A stretch of 64,000 nucleotides of DNA from Mumia sp. Pv4-285 (GCF_041320275.1 NZ_CP162023.1:2790001-2854000), one strand, 5' to 3'. Positions 17,620-27,755 are shown, counted from the stretch's first letter. Numbers and translations are program-made. The notes: a model not told the origin generated them from the letters alone.

Positions 17620-18494
17620 CCGACGACCCGTTCGTGGCTCACCGCAGCCTGCTGTTCACGGTGGCGTACGAGATGCTCGGGTCCGCTGCGGACGCCGAGG
17701 ACGTCGTCCAGGACACGTGGCTGCGGTGGGCCGGGCTCGACGAGGCGACGCAGGCGGAGGTACGCGATCCGCGGGCGTACCTCGTCCGGATCGTCACGCG
17801 GCAGTCGCTGAACCGGATGCGCACCCTGGCGCGGCGCCGCGAGGACTACGTCGGCCAGTGGCTCCCCGAGCCGCTGCTGACGAGCCCCGACGTCGCCGAG
17901 GACGTCGAGCTCGCGGAGAGCGTGTCGTTCGCGCTGCTCACCGTGCTCGAGACCCTGGCGCCGACCGAGAGAGCCGTGTTCGTGCTGCGCGAGGTGTTCG
18001 AGGCGCCCTACGACGAGATCGCGGAGGCGGTCGGCAAGTCCACCCCCGCCGTACGCCAGATCGCCCGCCGGGCCCGCGACCACGTCGCCGCACGACGCCC
18101 TCGGGTGCCGGTGGACCGGGCGGAGCAGGAGGCTGTCGTGCGACAGTTCATGGCGGCGTTGAGCGGGGGTGACCTCCAGGCGCTGATGGACCTGCTCGCG
18201 CCGGACGTCGTCGCCGTCGGTGATGGCGGCGGGCTCGCACCCGCAGTCAGCCGACCCGTCATGGGCGCAGAGAGGGTCGGGCGGATGCTGCTGGTGTTCG
18301 CGCGGCGCGAGAAGGCGCTCACCCTGACCCCCACGTGGCTCAACGGCGCGCCCGCCGCCCGGGTGGAAGTGGACGGAGAGGCGGCCAGCGCCGTCAGCGT
18401 CGTGGTCGAGCACGGGCGCATCACGCGGATCTACGCGGTCGCGAACCCGCACAAGCTGCGCTGGCTCGACGAGGAGGCCGCGCTCAGCCGCTGA
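17616..18494 (+). CDS. sigJ: ECF41-type RNA polymerase sigma factor (SigJ-like)
   Basis: A 292-aa ECF sigma factor. Sigma-70 region 2 is at residues 8-75 (YEMLGSAADAEDVVQDTWLRW) and region 4 at about 108-160 (LAPTERAVFVLREVFEAPYDEIAEAVGKS, read as two adjoining helices). A SnoaL-like C-terminal extension follows, with the ECF41 hallmarks DGGG near residue 205 and NPHKL near 280. In this family the extension tunes activity in place of an anti-sigma factor, and none is encoded nearby. Start ATG at 17616 lies in an ATGA overlap with the AhpD-like gene, so both are made from one message. The symbol follows mycobacterial usage for ECF41 proteins and is tentative. Confidence 0.9.
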   Translation: MTDDPFVAHRSLLFTVAYEMLGSAADAEDVVQDTWLRWAGLDEATQAEVRDPRAYLVRIVTRQSLNRMRTLARRREDYVGQWLPEPLLTSPDVAEDVELAESVSFALLTVLETLAPTERAVFVLREVFEAPYDEIAEAVGKSTPAVRQIARRARDHVAARRPRVPVDRAEQEAVVRQFMAALSGGDLQALMDLLAPDVVAVGDGGGLAPAVSRPVMGAERVGRMLLVFARREKALTLTPTWLNGAPAARVEVDGEAASAVSVVVEHGRITRIYAVANPHKLRWLDEEAALSR

Positions 18495-18501
18495 AGCGTG
18501 C

Positions 18502-19758
18502 TCAGAAGTCGACGGGGTCGCGGACGATCGGGCAGGTCATGCAGTGCCCTCCCCCGCGTCCGCGACCGAGCTCGGCACCGACGATCGTGATGACCTCGAC
18601 ACCGGCCTTGCGCAGCAGCGCGTTGGTCTCGGTGTTGCGGTCGTACGTGAAGACGACGCCTGGCTCGAGCGCGACGGCGTTGTTGCCGGAGTCCCACTGC
18701 TGGCGCTCGGACGCGTACACGTCGCCGCCGGTCTCGATCACCCGCAGCTCGGACAGCCCGAGCGACTCGGCGACGACCTCGACGAACCGGCCCTCGCCCT
18801 CGTCGACGACCTCGACCCCGGGCGCCTGGTCGGACGGGTAGAGCGAGAACGTGTGCACCGCGTCCATGATCCGCGGGTAGAGCGTCACGACGTCGCGGTC
18901 GGCGAAGGTGAACACCGTGTCGAGGTGCATCGCCGCACGCAGCTTCGGCATGCCGGCGACGACGACCCGCTCGGCGGCGCCCTGCGCGAACAGCGCCTGC
19001 GCCACCTGCGTGATCGCCTGTCGCGAGGTGCGCTCGCTCATGCCCATCAGCACGACGCCGTTGCCGACCGGCATGATGTCGCCGCCCTCGAACGTCGCCT
19101 GCCCCCAGTCCTGCTCCGGGTCGCCCCACCACACGGTCGAGCCGACGAAGTCGGGGTGGTAGGAGTAGATCGCCTTCATCAGCAGCGTCTCGTCGTGGCG
19201 CGCGGGCCAGAACAGCGGGTTGAGGGTCACTCCCCCGTACAGCCAGCACGTCGTGTCACGCGTGTACAGCGTGTTGGGCAGCGGCGGCATCAGGTACTCC
19301 TGGACGCCGGTCGACTCGCGCGCCATCGCGACGTACGGCGTACGGAAGTCCTCCGGCAGGTCCGTCGTCGCCATGCCGCCGATGAGCAGCTCGGCGAGCG
19401 GCGCCGGGTCGAGGGTCTCCAGGTAGCCCCGCGTGGGCTCGATCAGCCCGAGCCCGACCTCGTTCGGGACGATCTTTCGGTCGAGCAGCCAGTCACGAGC
19501 CTCTGGGATCGCGACGGTCTGCGCGAGGAGGTCGTGCAGCTCGACGACCTCGACGCCGCGGTTGGTGAGCTTGTTGACGAAGTCGGCGTGGTCGCGCTGC
19601 GCGTTCTCCACCCACATCACGTCGTCGAACAGCAGGTCGTCGGCGTTCGTGGGGGTGAGGCGGCGGTGTGCCAGCCCGGGCCGGCACACGAGCACCTTGC
19701 GGAGCCGTCCGACCTCGGAGTGGACTCCGTACGAGGCTGAAGGTGACGGTTCAGTCAT
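18502..19758 (-). CDS. arcA: arginine deiminase
   Basis: Converts arginine to citrulline and ammonia, the first step of the arginine deiminase route. The 418-aa reading starts at [19 protein letters not shown]; a GAAAGG motif lies upstream, and the longer frame to 19806 would overlap the antiporter gene. Active-site motifs are visible: [19 protein letters not shown] near residues 43-61, [10 protein letters not shown] near 223, MHLDTVFTF near 276, and the catalytic cysteine in [13 protein letters not shown] close to the C-terminus. The neighbouring gene is an ArcD-type antiporter, but carbamoyltransferase and carbamate kinase genes are absent. The pathway may be split or used for acid or nitrogen balance. 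Confidence 0.95.
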   Translation of the reverse strand: MTEPSPSASYGVHSEVGRLRKVLVCRPGLAHRRLTPTNADDLLFDDVMWVENAQRDHADFVNKLTNRGVEVVELHDLLAQTVAIPEARDWLLDRKIVPNEVGLGLIEPTRGYLETLDPAPLAELLIGGMATTDLPEDFRTPYVAMARESTGVQEYLMPPLPNTLYTRDTTCWLYGGVTLNPLFWPARHDETLLMKAIYSYHPDFVGSTVWWGDPEQDWGQATFEGGDIMPVGNGVVLMGMSERTSRQAITQVAQALFAQGAAERVVVAGMPKLRAAMHLDTVFTFADRDVVTLYPRIMDAVHTFSLYPSDQAPGVEVVDEGEGRFVEVVAESLGLSELRVIETGGDVYASERQQWDSGNNAVALEPGVVFTYDRNTETNALLRKAGVEVITIVGAELGRGRGGGHCMTCPIVRDPVDF

Positions 19759-19781
19759 GTCGATGCCTTTCTCGGGGGACG

Positions 19782-21233
19782 TCAGAGCGTGATGCGGCCG
19801 GTCCACAGCGCGATGACGCCGAACACCGCAGCCACGACGATCACCACGAACAGGGCGATCTCGGTCGGGGTGAAGAGGCGGCGCCCGTTCTCCGTGCGCG
19901 CCTTGACGTAGAGCAGGGTGGCTGGAGCGAGGATCAGGGTCGACAGCACGAGGAACTCGAGCCCTGCGGCGTCGAAGAGGAACAGCGTGTACGCCGTTGC
20001 GACGCCCGCCGTGATCGTCTCCATCCGGCGCGTGCGTGGTGTCGCGTTCTGGTACGCCTCACCGGTCAGGCCGAGCTTGAGGGCGTACGCGGCTGCGAGG
20101 AGGTACGGCAGCAGCGCGAGGCTCGTGCTCAGGTCGAGCATGAAGTTGAGGGCGTCGTCGATGACCAGGGTGAGGGCGAGGAGTGCCTGGACCCCGAGCG
20201 ACGTGACGACGAGCGCGGTGATCGGCGTGCCCTTGGCGTTCTCCTGGCCGAGGAACTTCGGGAAGTCGTCGTTGCGGGCGGGGATGTACATCACCTCGGC
20301 CGCCATCAGCGTCCATGCGAGGTAGGCGCCAAGGACGGACACGACGACGGCGACGCTGATGAAGACCTCGCCCCAGTCCCCCACGACCGACTGGAACACC
20401 CCGACCATCGACGGCTGCCGCGTGTCGGCGAGATCCGGCTGCGGCACCACGGAATAGCTCGACAAGGTCACCAGCGCGAACAACGACAAGACGCTCAGGA
20501 ACCCGAGAACCGTGGCGCGGCCGACGTCCGAGCGCTTCTTCGCGTAGCGCGAGTAGACGCTCGCGCCCTCGATCCCGATGAACACGAACGTCGTGATGAT
20601 CATCGTGTTGCGGACCTGCTCGTCGAGGTTCCCGAGGTCGCCGTAGCCGTACGCGGTCCAGTTGTCGGCGAAGACGTCGGCGTCGAAGTTCAGGAACAGC
20701 ACGACGATGAAGACGACGATCGGGAGGATCTTGAAGATCGTGACGATCCGGTTGATGACCGCTGCGTCGCGGACTCCCCGAGCGATGAGCGTGTGGAAGA
20801 ACCACACGCCCGCCGTTCCGAGTGCCACGGCGAGCACCGTGTCGCCGTCTCCGAAGCCGTCGAAGAACGCGCCGAGCGTGGCGGTGATGAAGACCCAGTA
20901 GAACGTGTTGCCCGCGACCGTGCTCGCCCAGAAACCGATCGCCGAGTTGAAGCCGGCGTAGTCGCCGAAACCCTCCTTGGCGTAGATGAAGACGCCGGAG
21001 TCGAGCTCGGGCTTGCGGATCGCGAGGTTCTGGAAGACGAACGCCAGCATCAGCATGCCGGTGCCGGCGATGGCCCACGCGATGAGCGATCCGAGGATGC
21101 CGGTCGCGACGCCGAACCGGGCCGGCAGCGAGAACACGCCTGCGCCGACCATCCCGCCGACCACCATCGCGGTCAGGGTCGGGAGGCTCATCTTGCTCAC
21201 GGTCGACGGTGTCGTTGTTTCCGTCGTACTCAT
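19782..21233 (-). CDS. arcD: APC-family amino acid antiporter, arginine/ornithine type
   Basis: A 483-aa permease of the basic amino acid/polyamine antiporter group with about twelve membrane helices. Residues 15-50 ([18 protein letters not shown]) carry the helix 1 substrate-binding GGxxGAG motif. Later conserved stretches include [15 protein letters not shown] and [20 protein letters not shown]. Position directly before arginine deiminase (gap 23 bases) supports import of arginine and export of ornithine or citrulline. No ATP-generating carbamate kinase is next to it, so the counter-substrate is uncertain. Confidence 0.88.
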   Translation of the reverse strand: MSTTETTTPSTVSKMSLPTLTAMVVGGMVGAGVFSLPARFGVATGILGSLIAWAIAGTGMLMLAFVFQNLAIRKPELDSGVFIYAKEGFGDYAGFNSAIGFWASTVAGNTFYWVFITATLGAFFDGFGDGDTVLAVALGTAGVWFFHTLIARGVRDAAVINRIVTIFKILPIVVFIVVLFLNFDADVFADNWTAYGYGDLGNLDEQVRNTMIITTFVFIGIEGASVYSRYAKKRSDVGRATVLGFLSVLSLFALVTLSSYSVVPQPDLADTRQPSMVGVFQSVVGDWGEVFISVAVVVSVLGAYLAWTLMAAEVMYIPARNDDFPKFLGQENAKGTPITALVVTSLGVQALLALTLVIDDALNFMLDLSTSLALLPYLLAAAYALKLGLTGEAYQNATPRTRRMETITAGVATAYTLFLFDAAGLEFLVLSTLILAPATLLYVKARTENGRRLFTPTEIALFVVIVVAAVFGVIALWTGRITL

Positions 21234-21322
21234 CCGGTCCCCCTGCTCATGCCGTCAGGGCGAGACTAGGGCTGGACCCGCGACACCGCGACCGCTGCGG
21301 CACCCGTCCTGTGATCGGCTCG

Positions 21323-22027
21323 CTACGCCGCGTGGGCGTACGCCCTCCCGCGGGCGTCGAGGAAGCGACGGACGACGAGCCCCGTGAGGCGTGCGTCGGG
21401 CTCACCGCCGTCGAGGAACGGCTCGCTCACCAGGTCGGCGCCGACGGCGTCGAGGCGGTCGCGGAACCAGCCGGGCGCGAGCAGGTAGGAGGCGACCGCC
21501 ACTCGCGCGGACGGGTGCCGCCGGCGTTCGTCCGCGACAACCTCGGCGACGGTGTCCCGGCCGGCGCCCACGTGCCCCAGCGAGACGGGCGCGCCGAGTG
21601 CACTTGCCAGCAGTGCGGCCCCGCGCTCGGTGTCGCGCACCGCCTGCGGGTCGGACGACCCCGCGGCCGCGAGCACGACGCGGTCGCCTGCGCGCCACCC
21701 GGCCTGCCGCAGGCGCTTCGCCAGCAGTCCTGCGAGGACCGGGTCGGGCCCCAGCGCGGGCGCAGCGACCACGTCCGTACGGCCGGCGACCGCGGCAGCG
21801 ATGTCGACGTGGACGTGGTACCCGGAGGACAGCAGAAGGGGAACGACCACTGCGGGGCCGTCGGTCTGCGTGACCACCTCCGCGACCTGCGGCTGCTGCA
21901 CGTCCACGAACGTCGGCGACACGGCGAGACCGGGCAGCGCCCCGGCGACGGCGTCGACGAGACGGCTGATCGCCCGCTGTCCGTCGGACGAGCGGGTGCC
22001 GTGACTGCACGCGACCAGAGTCGTCAT
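21323..22027 (-). CDS. sirohydrochlorin chelatase-like (CbiX) protein
   Basis: A 234-aa two-lobed CbiX/SirB-type protein. The N-terminal ACSHGTRSSDGQ has the metal-binding histidine; the second lobe carries VASYLLAPGWFRDRL near residues 173-187. It most likely inserts iron into sirohydrochlorin to make siroheme for NirB. The ATG at 22027 sits in an ATGA overlap with the stop of the HemD-like regulator gene, and it is the last gene of the nitrate operon. The mycobacterial Rv0259c-Rv0260c-Rv0261c cluster has a similar CbiX-like, HemD-regulator and NarK arrangement. Iron versus cobalt specificity cannot be read. Confidence 0.85.
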   Translation of the reverse strand: MTTLVACSHGTRSSDGQRAISRLVDAVAGALPGLAVSPTFVDVQQPQVAEVVTQTDGPAVVVPLLLSSGYHVHVDIAAAVAGRTDVVAAPALGPDPVLAGLLAKRLRQAGWRAGDRVVLAAAGSSDPQAVRDTERGAALLASALGAPVSLGHVGAGRDTVAEVVADERRRHPSARVAVASYLLAPGWFRDRLDAVGADLVSEPFLDGGEPDARLTGLVVRRFLDARGRAYAHAA

Positions 22028-23148
22028 CGCTGCCCTCCGAGGTCGAGGTTGATCCGGTAGCCACGCTTCACGACCGTCTCCACGACCGGCTTGCCGCGGA
22101 ACGCCTCGCGCAGACGGGCGACGGCGACCTCCGCGGTGTGCGGGTCGGTCGAGCACCCAGGGAGGACACGCAGCAGGGCCTCGCGCGACACGACAGCGCC
22201 GGGCACTGCGGCGAGCGCACGCAGCACGGCGAGAGCGCTCGGGGACACCGCCACCACCTCGTGGTCGAGGGTGACGGCGCGGGCGCGGATCCGAAGAGCG
22301 CCCGCAGGCGTGCGTACGGCCTCGTGCTCGTCGCCGAGCTCCATGATCAGGGTGCGCACCAGGGACCCGAGGCGTCCGCGGTCCGGGACGAGCGGTCGGA
22401 TGCCGGCGTTGCGCAGCGGCTCCGCAGTCACCGGCCCCACGGCAGCGACGGTCAGGAGGCCTGATTCCGCGAGGTCGACGATCTCGGCGAGAACGCCTTC
22501 CTTGCGAGCGGTCGTCAGCCACGCTGCGGATCCGGGCGCCGAGGTGAAGACGACCGCGTCGTACGCCCCCGCCGCGGCGTCGCGCACGGAGGCGCAGACC
22601 GCCTCGGGATCCGGCGGCGGACCCCACCGGTAGACGACGAGACCGACGGGGTGGCCGCCCGCGGCGCGTAGCTTCTCCTCGAGACCGTCGTCGCCTGCAC
22701 CGTGGTGCTGGACCAGGATCCGCAGTCCTTCGACGCCTTCGGTGCAGAGGAAGTCAGCGATCTCCGCGGAAGTCTCGGACTCGGCGACCCAGTCCGGCAC
22801 CAGCCCCGCCGCCTGGAGGGCTCCTCGCGCCTTGGGTCCGCGCGCCACCAGCCGCGTACCGGCCAGTGCTGTCACGAGCGCCTCGCCCAGGCCGGCAGCC
22901 TCGGCCGTGTCCAGCCACGAGCGGAACCCGATGCCGGTCGTGACCACGACGACGTCGGCGGACTCGGCGACGAGCTGTCGGGTGTGCTCGAGCAACGTCT
23001 CCTCGTCGATGTGTGACTCGACGCCCAGCGCGGATGCCACGGACACCACGGCACCGCGCCGGCCCAGCGCCAGCGCCAGGTCGTCGGCGCGGCGCTGGGC
23101 CGTCACGAGGATCGCGGTCCCGGCGAGGACGGGGCCGAGGGGGGTCAC
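22024..23148 (-). CDS. nnaR: HemD-winged-helix regulator of nitrate/nitrite assimilation
   Basis: A 374-aa fusion of a uroporphyrinogen-III synthase-like domain (residues about 1-265) and a C-terminal OmpR-type winged helix (about 275-370, AVLRALAAVPGAVVSREALL and VVETVVKRGYRINL). In Mycobacterium smegmatis and Streptomyces the same architecture, called NnaR, activates nitrate and nitrite assimilation genes together with GlnR. Here it is embedded in that operon. The start is GTG at 23148 in a GTGA overlap with nirD. Whether the HemD half still makes the tetrapyrrole or only senses one is not decidable from sequence. Name by architecture and position. Confidence 0.87.
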   Translation of the reverse strand: MTPLGPVLAGTAILVTAQRRADDLALALGRRGAVVSVASALGVESHIDEETLLEHTRQLVAESADVVVVTTGIGFRSWLDTAEAAGLGEALVTALAGTRLVARGPKARGALQAAGLVPDWVAESETSAEIADFLCTEGVEGLRILVQHHGAGDDGLEEKLRAAGGHPVGLVVYRWGPPPDPEAVCASVRDAAAGAYDAVVFTSAPGSAAWLTTARKEGVLAEIVDLAESGLLTVAAVGPVTAEPLRNAGIRPLVPDRGRLGSLVRTLIMELGDEHEAVRTPAGALRIRARAVTLDHEVVAVSPSALAVLRALAAVPGAVVSREALLRVLPGCSTDPHTAEVAVARLREAFRGKPVVETVVKRGYRINLDLGGQR

Positions 23149-23555
23149 GGCGCCGCCACGGCCCCGACGAGCGAGGAGGGCGCCTCGAGCGGGGAGGACG
23201 GCTCGATGATCGGGACGGTCGTGACCTCCACGAACCCGTCGACGACCCGGGTCCCCCACACGCCAGCACGCACCTCGGGCTCTTCCACCGCGCTCCCGTC
23301 GTCGAGCCGGAACCGCTGCTTGTGCAGGGGTGACGCCACGACGGCCACGTCACCGACGCTGCCGACCAGCCCGCGCGCCATCACGTTGGAGCCGCTGTAG
23401 GGGTCGCGGTGACCGATGGCGTGGACGCCTTCGTCGCCGGACAGCCGGAACAGCGCGACCTGACGACCGTGGACCAGCGCGGCAGCACCGCGGTCGGCGG
23501 TCAGGACGTCGAGCGCGCAGACGCGCACCCAGTCGTGGTCGTTCGAGGGGATCAC
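23145..23555 (-). CDS. nirD: nitrite reductase small subunit NirD
   Basis: A 136-aa Rieske-fold small subunit of the NADH-dependent assimilatory nitrite reductase. GHRDPYSGSNVMARGL and SPLHKQRFRLDDG are the NirD hallmarks. The four Rieske cluster ligands are absent, as normal for NirD. The GTG at 23555 overlaps the nirB stop in GTGA, and its own stop overlaps nnaR, so translation of all three is probably coupled. It acts in the cytoplasm in complex with NirB. Confidence 0.93.
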   Translation of the reverse strand: MIPSNDHDWVRVCALDVLTADRGAAALVHGRQVALFRLSGDEGVHAIGHRDPYSGSNVMARGLVGSVGDVAVVASPLHKQRFRLDDGSAVEEPEVRAGVWGTRVVDGFVEVTTVPIIEPSSPLEAPSSLVGAVAAP

Positions 23556-26200
23556 GATCGGACCTCCAGCGTCGTCCCGGCGATCAACGTCGCCCGCTCC
23601 TGCGGGGTGGCCGGTCGGCGCTGACCGCGCTCGTCGACGTAGACCAGATCCGGGTCGGGGGTGTCAGGACTGTTGACGAAGCTCGTGAACTTCTTCAGCT
23701 TGTCAGGGTCTGCGAGCGTCGCTGCCCACTCGTCCTCGTACTTGTCGACGTGCACCGCCATCGCTGCATCGAGGTCGGCCACGATGCCGAGACTGTCGTC
23801 GATCACCACAGATCGTACGTGATCGATCCCGCCCTCGATCGACTCGAGCCAGGCTGCGGTCCGCTGGAGGCGGTCGGCGGTCCGGACGTAGTAGAGCAGG
23901 AACCGGTCGATCACGGCGACCAGCTCCTCGGTCGTGAGGTCCTCCGCGAAGAGCTGCGCATGACGTGGGGTGAAGCCGCCGTTGCCGCCGACGTAGACGT
24001 TCCAGCCCTTGTCCGTGGCGATCACCCCGACGTCCTTGCCCCGGGCCTCAGCGCACTCGCGGGCGCAGCCGGAGACGCCCAGCTTGATCTTGTGCGGTGA
24101 GCGCAGTCCTCGGTAGCGCAGCTCCAGAGCGATCGCGAGGCCCACCGAGTCCTGCACGCCGTAGCGGCACCAGGTCGATCCCACGCACGACTTCACCGTC
24201 CGCAGCGACTTGCCGTACGCGTGCCCGGACTCGAAGCCCGCGTCGATCAACCGCTTCCAGATCAGCGGCAGCTGGTCGATCCGCGCGCCGAAGAGGTCGA
24301 TCCGTTGACCGCCGGTGATCTTGGTGTAGAGCCCGAAGTCGGCCGCGACCTGCCCGATCGCGATCAGCCCCTCCGGCGTGACCTCTCCGCCGGGGATCCG
24401 CGGGACGACCGAGTAGGTGCCGTCCTTCTGCATGTTGGCCATGACGTGGTCGTTGGTGTCCTGCAGCGCCGCGGCCTCGCCCTCGAGCACGTGCCCCGTC
24501 TCCAGCGAGGCCAGGACCGACGCCACCACGGGTCGGCAGATGTCGCAGCCGCGCCCGGTGCCGTGGGACGCGACGAGCTCGGAGAACGTACGGATGCCTG
24601 TGACCCGGACGACGTCGAACAGCTGCGCGCGGCTCATCGCGAAGTGCTCGCACAACGCGTTGGAGGTCTCGATACCCGCCGCCGTCAGCTCCTCGTCGAG
24701 CAGCTTCTTGACCAGCGGCAGGCACGACCCGCAGCTCGTGCCGGCCTTCGTGCAGCCCTTGACGGCGCCCAGGTCGTGGCACGGCTCGCCGCTCTCACCG
24801 CGTACGGCGCAGCGGATCGCGCCGGCGCTGACGTTGTTGCAGGAGCACACCGACGCCTCGTCGGGCAGGGACACTCCCCCGATCGGAGTCACGCCGTCCG
24901 GCACGAGCCACGCGGTCGGGTCGGAGCCGAGCTCGCTGCCGACCATCGGGCGCAGGGACGCGTACGCCTCGGCGTCGCCGACGAGGATGCCGCCGAGGAG
25001 CGTCTTGGCGTCGTCGGACATCACGAGCTTCTTGTAGACGCCGCCGACCGGGTCGGCGTACACGACCTCGAGGCTCCCCTCGGTGCCGGCGAACGCGTCG
25101 CCGAAGCTCGCGACGTCGACGCCGAGCAGCTTGAGCTTGGTCGAGAGGTCACCGCTGGTGAACGTCGCGTCGCCGCCGAGCAGCCGGTCGGTGACGACCT
25201 CCGCCATCGTGTAGCCCGGACCGACCAGCCCCCACGTGCGTCCGGCGATGTGCGCGACCTCGCCGATCGCGTAGATCGACGGGTCGTCGGTCAGGCACGC
25301 GTCGTCGCACACCACGCCGCCCCGCTCGCCGATGCCGAGGCCGACCTCACGGGCGAGCTCGTCGCGCGGGCGGACGCCGGTCGCGAAGACCACGACGTCG
25401 ACATCGATGTGGCCGCCACCGTCGGCGAACTCCATCGAGCCGACGGTCCCGCGGCGGTTGGCGCGGACCTTGGCGGTCGCGGTCGCCGTCCGGACCTCGA
25501 CACCGAGCTGCTCGATGATCCGGCGCAGCGTGCGACCACCGGCCTCGTCGACCTGCATCGGCATCAGCCACGGCGCGAACTCGATCACCGTCGACTGTGC
25601 CCCGAGCGCCTGGAGTGCACCGGCTGCCTCGAGCCCCAGCAGGCCGCCGCCGACGACGGCGCCGCGGACGGGTCGATCGAGGCGGTCCGACAGCTCGTTG
25701 ACGTACGCCCGCAGCTCGGCGACGTCGTCGACGGTGCGGTAGACGAAGCAACCGGGGGTGTCCTTGCCGTCGATCGGCGGCACCATCGCGTACGACCCCG
25801 TGGCCAGCACGAGGGCGTCGTACGCGTAGGTCCGGCCGCGCGCCGTGACGGTGCGGGTGTCGCGGTCGATCGCGGTCGCCTGGACACCGCGGTGCAGCCG
25901 GACCCCGTCGACGGCCCAGAGGGAGCCGTCTCCGAGGACGAGGTCGTCGGGATCGCGGTCGGAGAAGAAGGAGGTGAGGGCGACCCGGTCGTACGGGGGA
26001 CGGGACTCCTCGCCGAAGACGTCGATGGTCCAGTCCGCGGTCGCGCCGCGTTCGACCATCGCCTCGACGAGCCGGTGCGCGACCATGCCGGCACCGATCA
26101 CGACGAGGCGCTTGCGGGCGGGGCTGCCGTCGGTGCCGGAGCTAGTGTCCATGTCCATGTCCGAGACGGTAGGAAGTGGGTGTTTCGGGTCCTGGTTCAT
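23552..26200 (-). CDS. nirB: assimilatory nitrite reductase large subunit NirB
   Basis: Reduces nitrite to ammonia with NAD(P)H, FAD, iron-sulphur clusters and siroheme. Order of domains: Rossmann FAD/NAD module (RLVVIGAGMVAHRLVEAM), a BFD-like [2Fe-2S] region with CSCNNV and GCTKAGTSCGSC near residues 450-495, then the sulphite/nitrite reductase half. The siroheme/[4Fe-4S] cysteines are in CVGSTWC and GVSGCARECAEARGKDVG near 655-705. Start is uncertain: ATG at 26200 has GAAGGG 11 bases upstream, while GTG at 26212 is in frame and would overlap the previous gene. Ends in a GTGA overlap with nirD. Length is about 880 aa, slightly long because of the tail before the FAD motif. Confidence 0.93.
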   Translation of the reverse strand: MNQDPKHPLPTVSDMDMDTSSGTDGSPARKRLVVIGAGMVAHRLVEAMVERGATADWTIDVFGEESRPPYDRVALTSFFSDRDPDDLVLGDGSLWAVDGVRLHRGVQATAIDRDTRTVTARGRTYAYDALVLATGSYAMVPPIDGKDTPGCFVYRTVDDVAELRAYVNELSDRLDRPVRGAVVGGGLLGLEAAGALQALGAQSTVIEFAPWLMPMQVDEAGGRTLRRIIEQLGVEVRTATATAKVRANRRGTVGSMEFADGGGHIDVDVVVFATGVRPRDELAREVGLGIGERGGVVCDDACLTDDPSIYAIGEVAHIAGRTWGLVGPGYTMAEVVTDRLLGGDATFTSGDLSTKLKLLGVDVASFGDAFAGTEGSLEVVYADPVGGVYKKLVMSDDAKTLLGGILVGDAEAYASLRPMVGSELGSDPTAWLVPDGVTPIGGVSLPDEASVCSCNNVSAGAIRCAVRGESGEPCHDLGAVKGCTKAGTSCGSCLPLVKKLLDEELTAAGIETSNALCEHFAMSRAQLFDVVRVTGIRTFSELVASHGTGRGCDICRPVVASVLASLETGHVLEGEAAALQDTNDHVMANMQKDGTYSVVPRIPGGEVTPEGLIAIGQVAADFGLYTKITGGQRIDLFGARIDQLPLIWKRLIDAGFESGHAYGKSLRTVKSCVGSTWCRYGVQDSVGLAIALELRYRGLRSPHKIKLGVSGCARECAEARGKDVGVIATDKGWNVYVGGNGGFTPRHAQLFAEDLTTEELVAVIDRFLLYYVRTADRLQRTAAWLESIEGGIDHVRSVVIDDSLGIVADLDAAMAVHVDKYEDEWAATLADPDKLKKFTSFVNSPDTPDPDLVYVDERGQRRPATPQERATLIAGTTLEVRS

Positions 26201-26204
26201 CGGG

Positions 26205-27755
26205 TTACGCACCCTTCACAACGGGCTCACGGTCGAGCGCATCGGCATGTGAGGCGGCGGCTCCGCTGCCGACGACCTCGCTGGTCCCGTCGGTCGGCAC
26301 CTCGGGGTCCGAGGTCTGCAGCCAGTCGCAGATCCCTCGGACGAGGGACGAGCAGCCGCCGCAGCCCGTGGTGGCGCGAGTCGTCGTCGCAAGAGCCTCG
26401 ACCGAGCAGGCACCGCCCTCCCACGCCTTGACGAGGTCACGCTTCGTGACCCCGTTGCAGCGGCAGACGGTCGTGCTGCCGGGCATCGTCGTCGGAGATC
26501 CCGCAGCCGCGTCGGCCTGGCCGGCATTCGGGGCGAGGAGCTGGAGCGGGTCCAGCGGCACGATGCCCGGCCGGCCGAACTGGACGCTGAGCGACGACGC
26601 CAGCTCGGCGGCGCCGAGACACGTCATGCCGACCAGCTCGTCGCCGTCGAGGACCACCTCGACGTAGCGGCGGGCGTACGGGTCGCTCATCGTCAGCACC
26701 CGCCCTCCGGCCGCGGTGGAAGCCTTGCGGCCCATCGCGACGAGGCTGACGCCCGCCGCCTTGAGGCGCATCGCCGCACCGTCCAGCACCACCGGGACGG
26801 GGTCGCCGAGCTCGCCGTGGACGAGCAGCCGCGCGAGCGCCCGGGCCTGCTCCCACCCGGGCGCCACCAGGCCCGAGACCCCGGACGGCGTCTGCGCGCA
26901 GTCACCGATCGCGAAGACCGCAGGATCCACGGTCGTCGCGAGGTCGTCGCCGACGACGATCCCGTGGGCCACCTCCAGCCCGGCCCGCGCCGCGAGCGTC
27001 GTCTCGGGCACGGCCCCGGCGGCGAGGACCACCAGGTCGGCGGGGAGCGTACGACCGTCGTCGAGGACCACGGCGTCGGCCCGCCCGCCGTGGTGGGTGA
27101 CACCGGCGAGCGCGGCGTTGCCGTGGAAGGTGATGCCGAGGTCGCCGACCGACTCGGCCAGCAGGCGGCCGGGCTCAGGATCGAGGTCGCGGTCGAGCAG
27201 GTGCCCCGCGAACGAGACCACGTCGACCGTGACCCCGCGAAGGCGCATCCCGCACGCTGCCTCGACACCGAGCGGCCCACCGCCGACGACGACGGCACGA
27301 CGCGCGTTGAGCGCAGCGGCCGTGATCCCGCGGGCGTCGTCGACCGAGCGGAGCACGAACACTCCCCCGGGCAACGGCTCCCCAGGTGCGCCGTCGAGGC
27401 CAGGGACCCGGATGACCCGGGCCTGTGCGCCGGTCGCCAGGACGAGGTGGTCGTACGGGATCGCCTCGCCGTCCACCAGGACCGTACGGGCCTCGCGGTC
27501 GATCGCCTCCACCCGCGCCGCGAGGCGCACCGTGACGCCGTCCGGACGCGCCAGCGCGAGGCTCGCGAGATCGGCCCGGCCGGCGACCAGCTCGGTGAGG
27601 AGGATGCGGTTGTACGGCTCGTACGCCTCCTCCCCCAGCACCAGCACCTCGAACCGGCCGTCGTGGTCGGCGCGGACCAGCTCCTCGGCGAACCGGATGC
27701 CGACCATGCCGGCTCCGACGACCACGACACGGGTCTTCTCAGGGTGAAGAGTCAT
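26205..27755 (-). CDS. nasB: FAD-dependent oxidoreductase with BFD-like [2Fe-2S] domain, nitrate reductase electron transfer subunit
   Basis: A 516-aa NAD(P)H/FAD module. TRVVVVGAGMVGIRFAEEL binds FAD, ARRAVVVGGGPLGVEAAC binds the pyridine nucleotide (near residue 165), and VFAIGDCAQ is the second FAD motif. The C-terminus (about 435-485) has CRCNGVTKRDLV and TTGCGGCSSLV, a [2Fe-2S] BFD-like site, as in NasB-type subunits that feed electrons to assimilatory nitrate reductase. It overlaps the nitrate reductase gene in ATGA. It resembles the first half of NirB, so it could be named as a stand-alone nitrite reductase module; the position argues for nitrate reductase. Symbol by function. Confidence 0.85.
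   Translation of the reverse strand: MTLHPEKTRVVVVGAGMVGIRFAEELVRADHDGRFEVLVLGEEAYEPYNRILLTELVAGRADLASLALARPDGVTVRLAARVEAIDREARTVLVDGEAIPYDHLVLATGAQARVIRVPGLDGAPGEPLPGGVFVLRSVDDARGITAAALNARRAVVVGGGPLGVEAACGMRLRGVTVDVVSFAGHLLDRDLDPEPGRLLAESVGDLGITFHGNAALAGVTHHGGRADAVVLDDGRTLPADLVVLAAGAVPETTLAARAGLEVAHGIVVGDDLATTVDPAVFAIGDCAQTPSGVSGLVAPGWEQARALARLLVHGELGDPVPVVLDGAAMRLKAAGVSLVAMGRKASTAAGGRVLTMSDPYARRYVEVVLDGDELVGMTCLGAAELASSLSVQFGRPGIVPLDPLQLLAPNAGQADAAAGSPTTMPGSTTVCRCNGVTKRDLVKAWEGGACSVEALATTTRATTGCGGCSSLVRGICDWLQTSDPEVPTDGTSEVVGSGAAASHADALDREPVVKGA

Noticed and set aside
24221-26431. 736-residue open frame opposite nirB
   Set aside because: Antisense shadow of nirB: low-complexity translation without domain signals.
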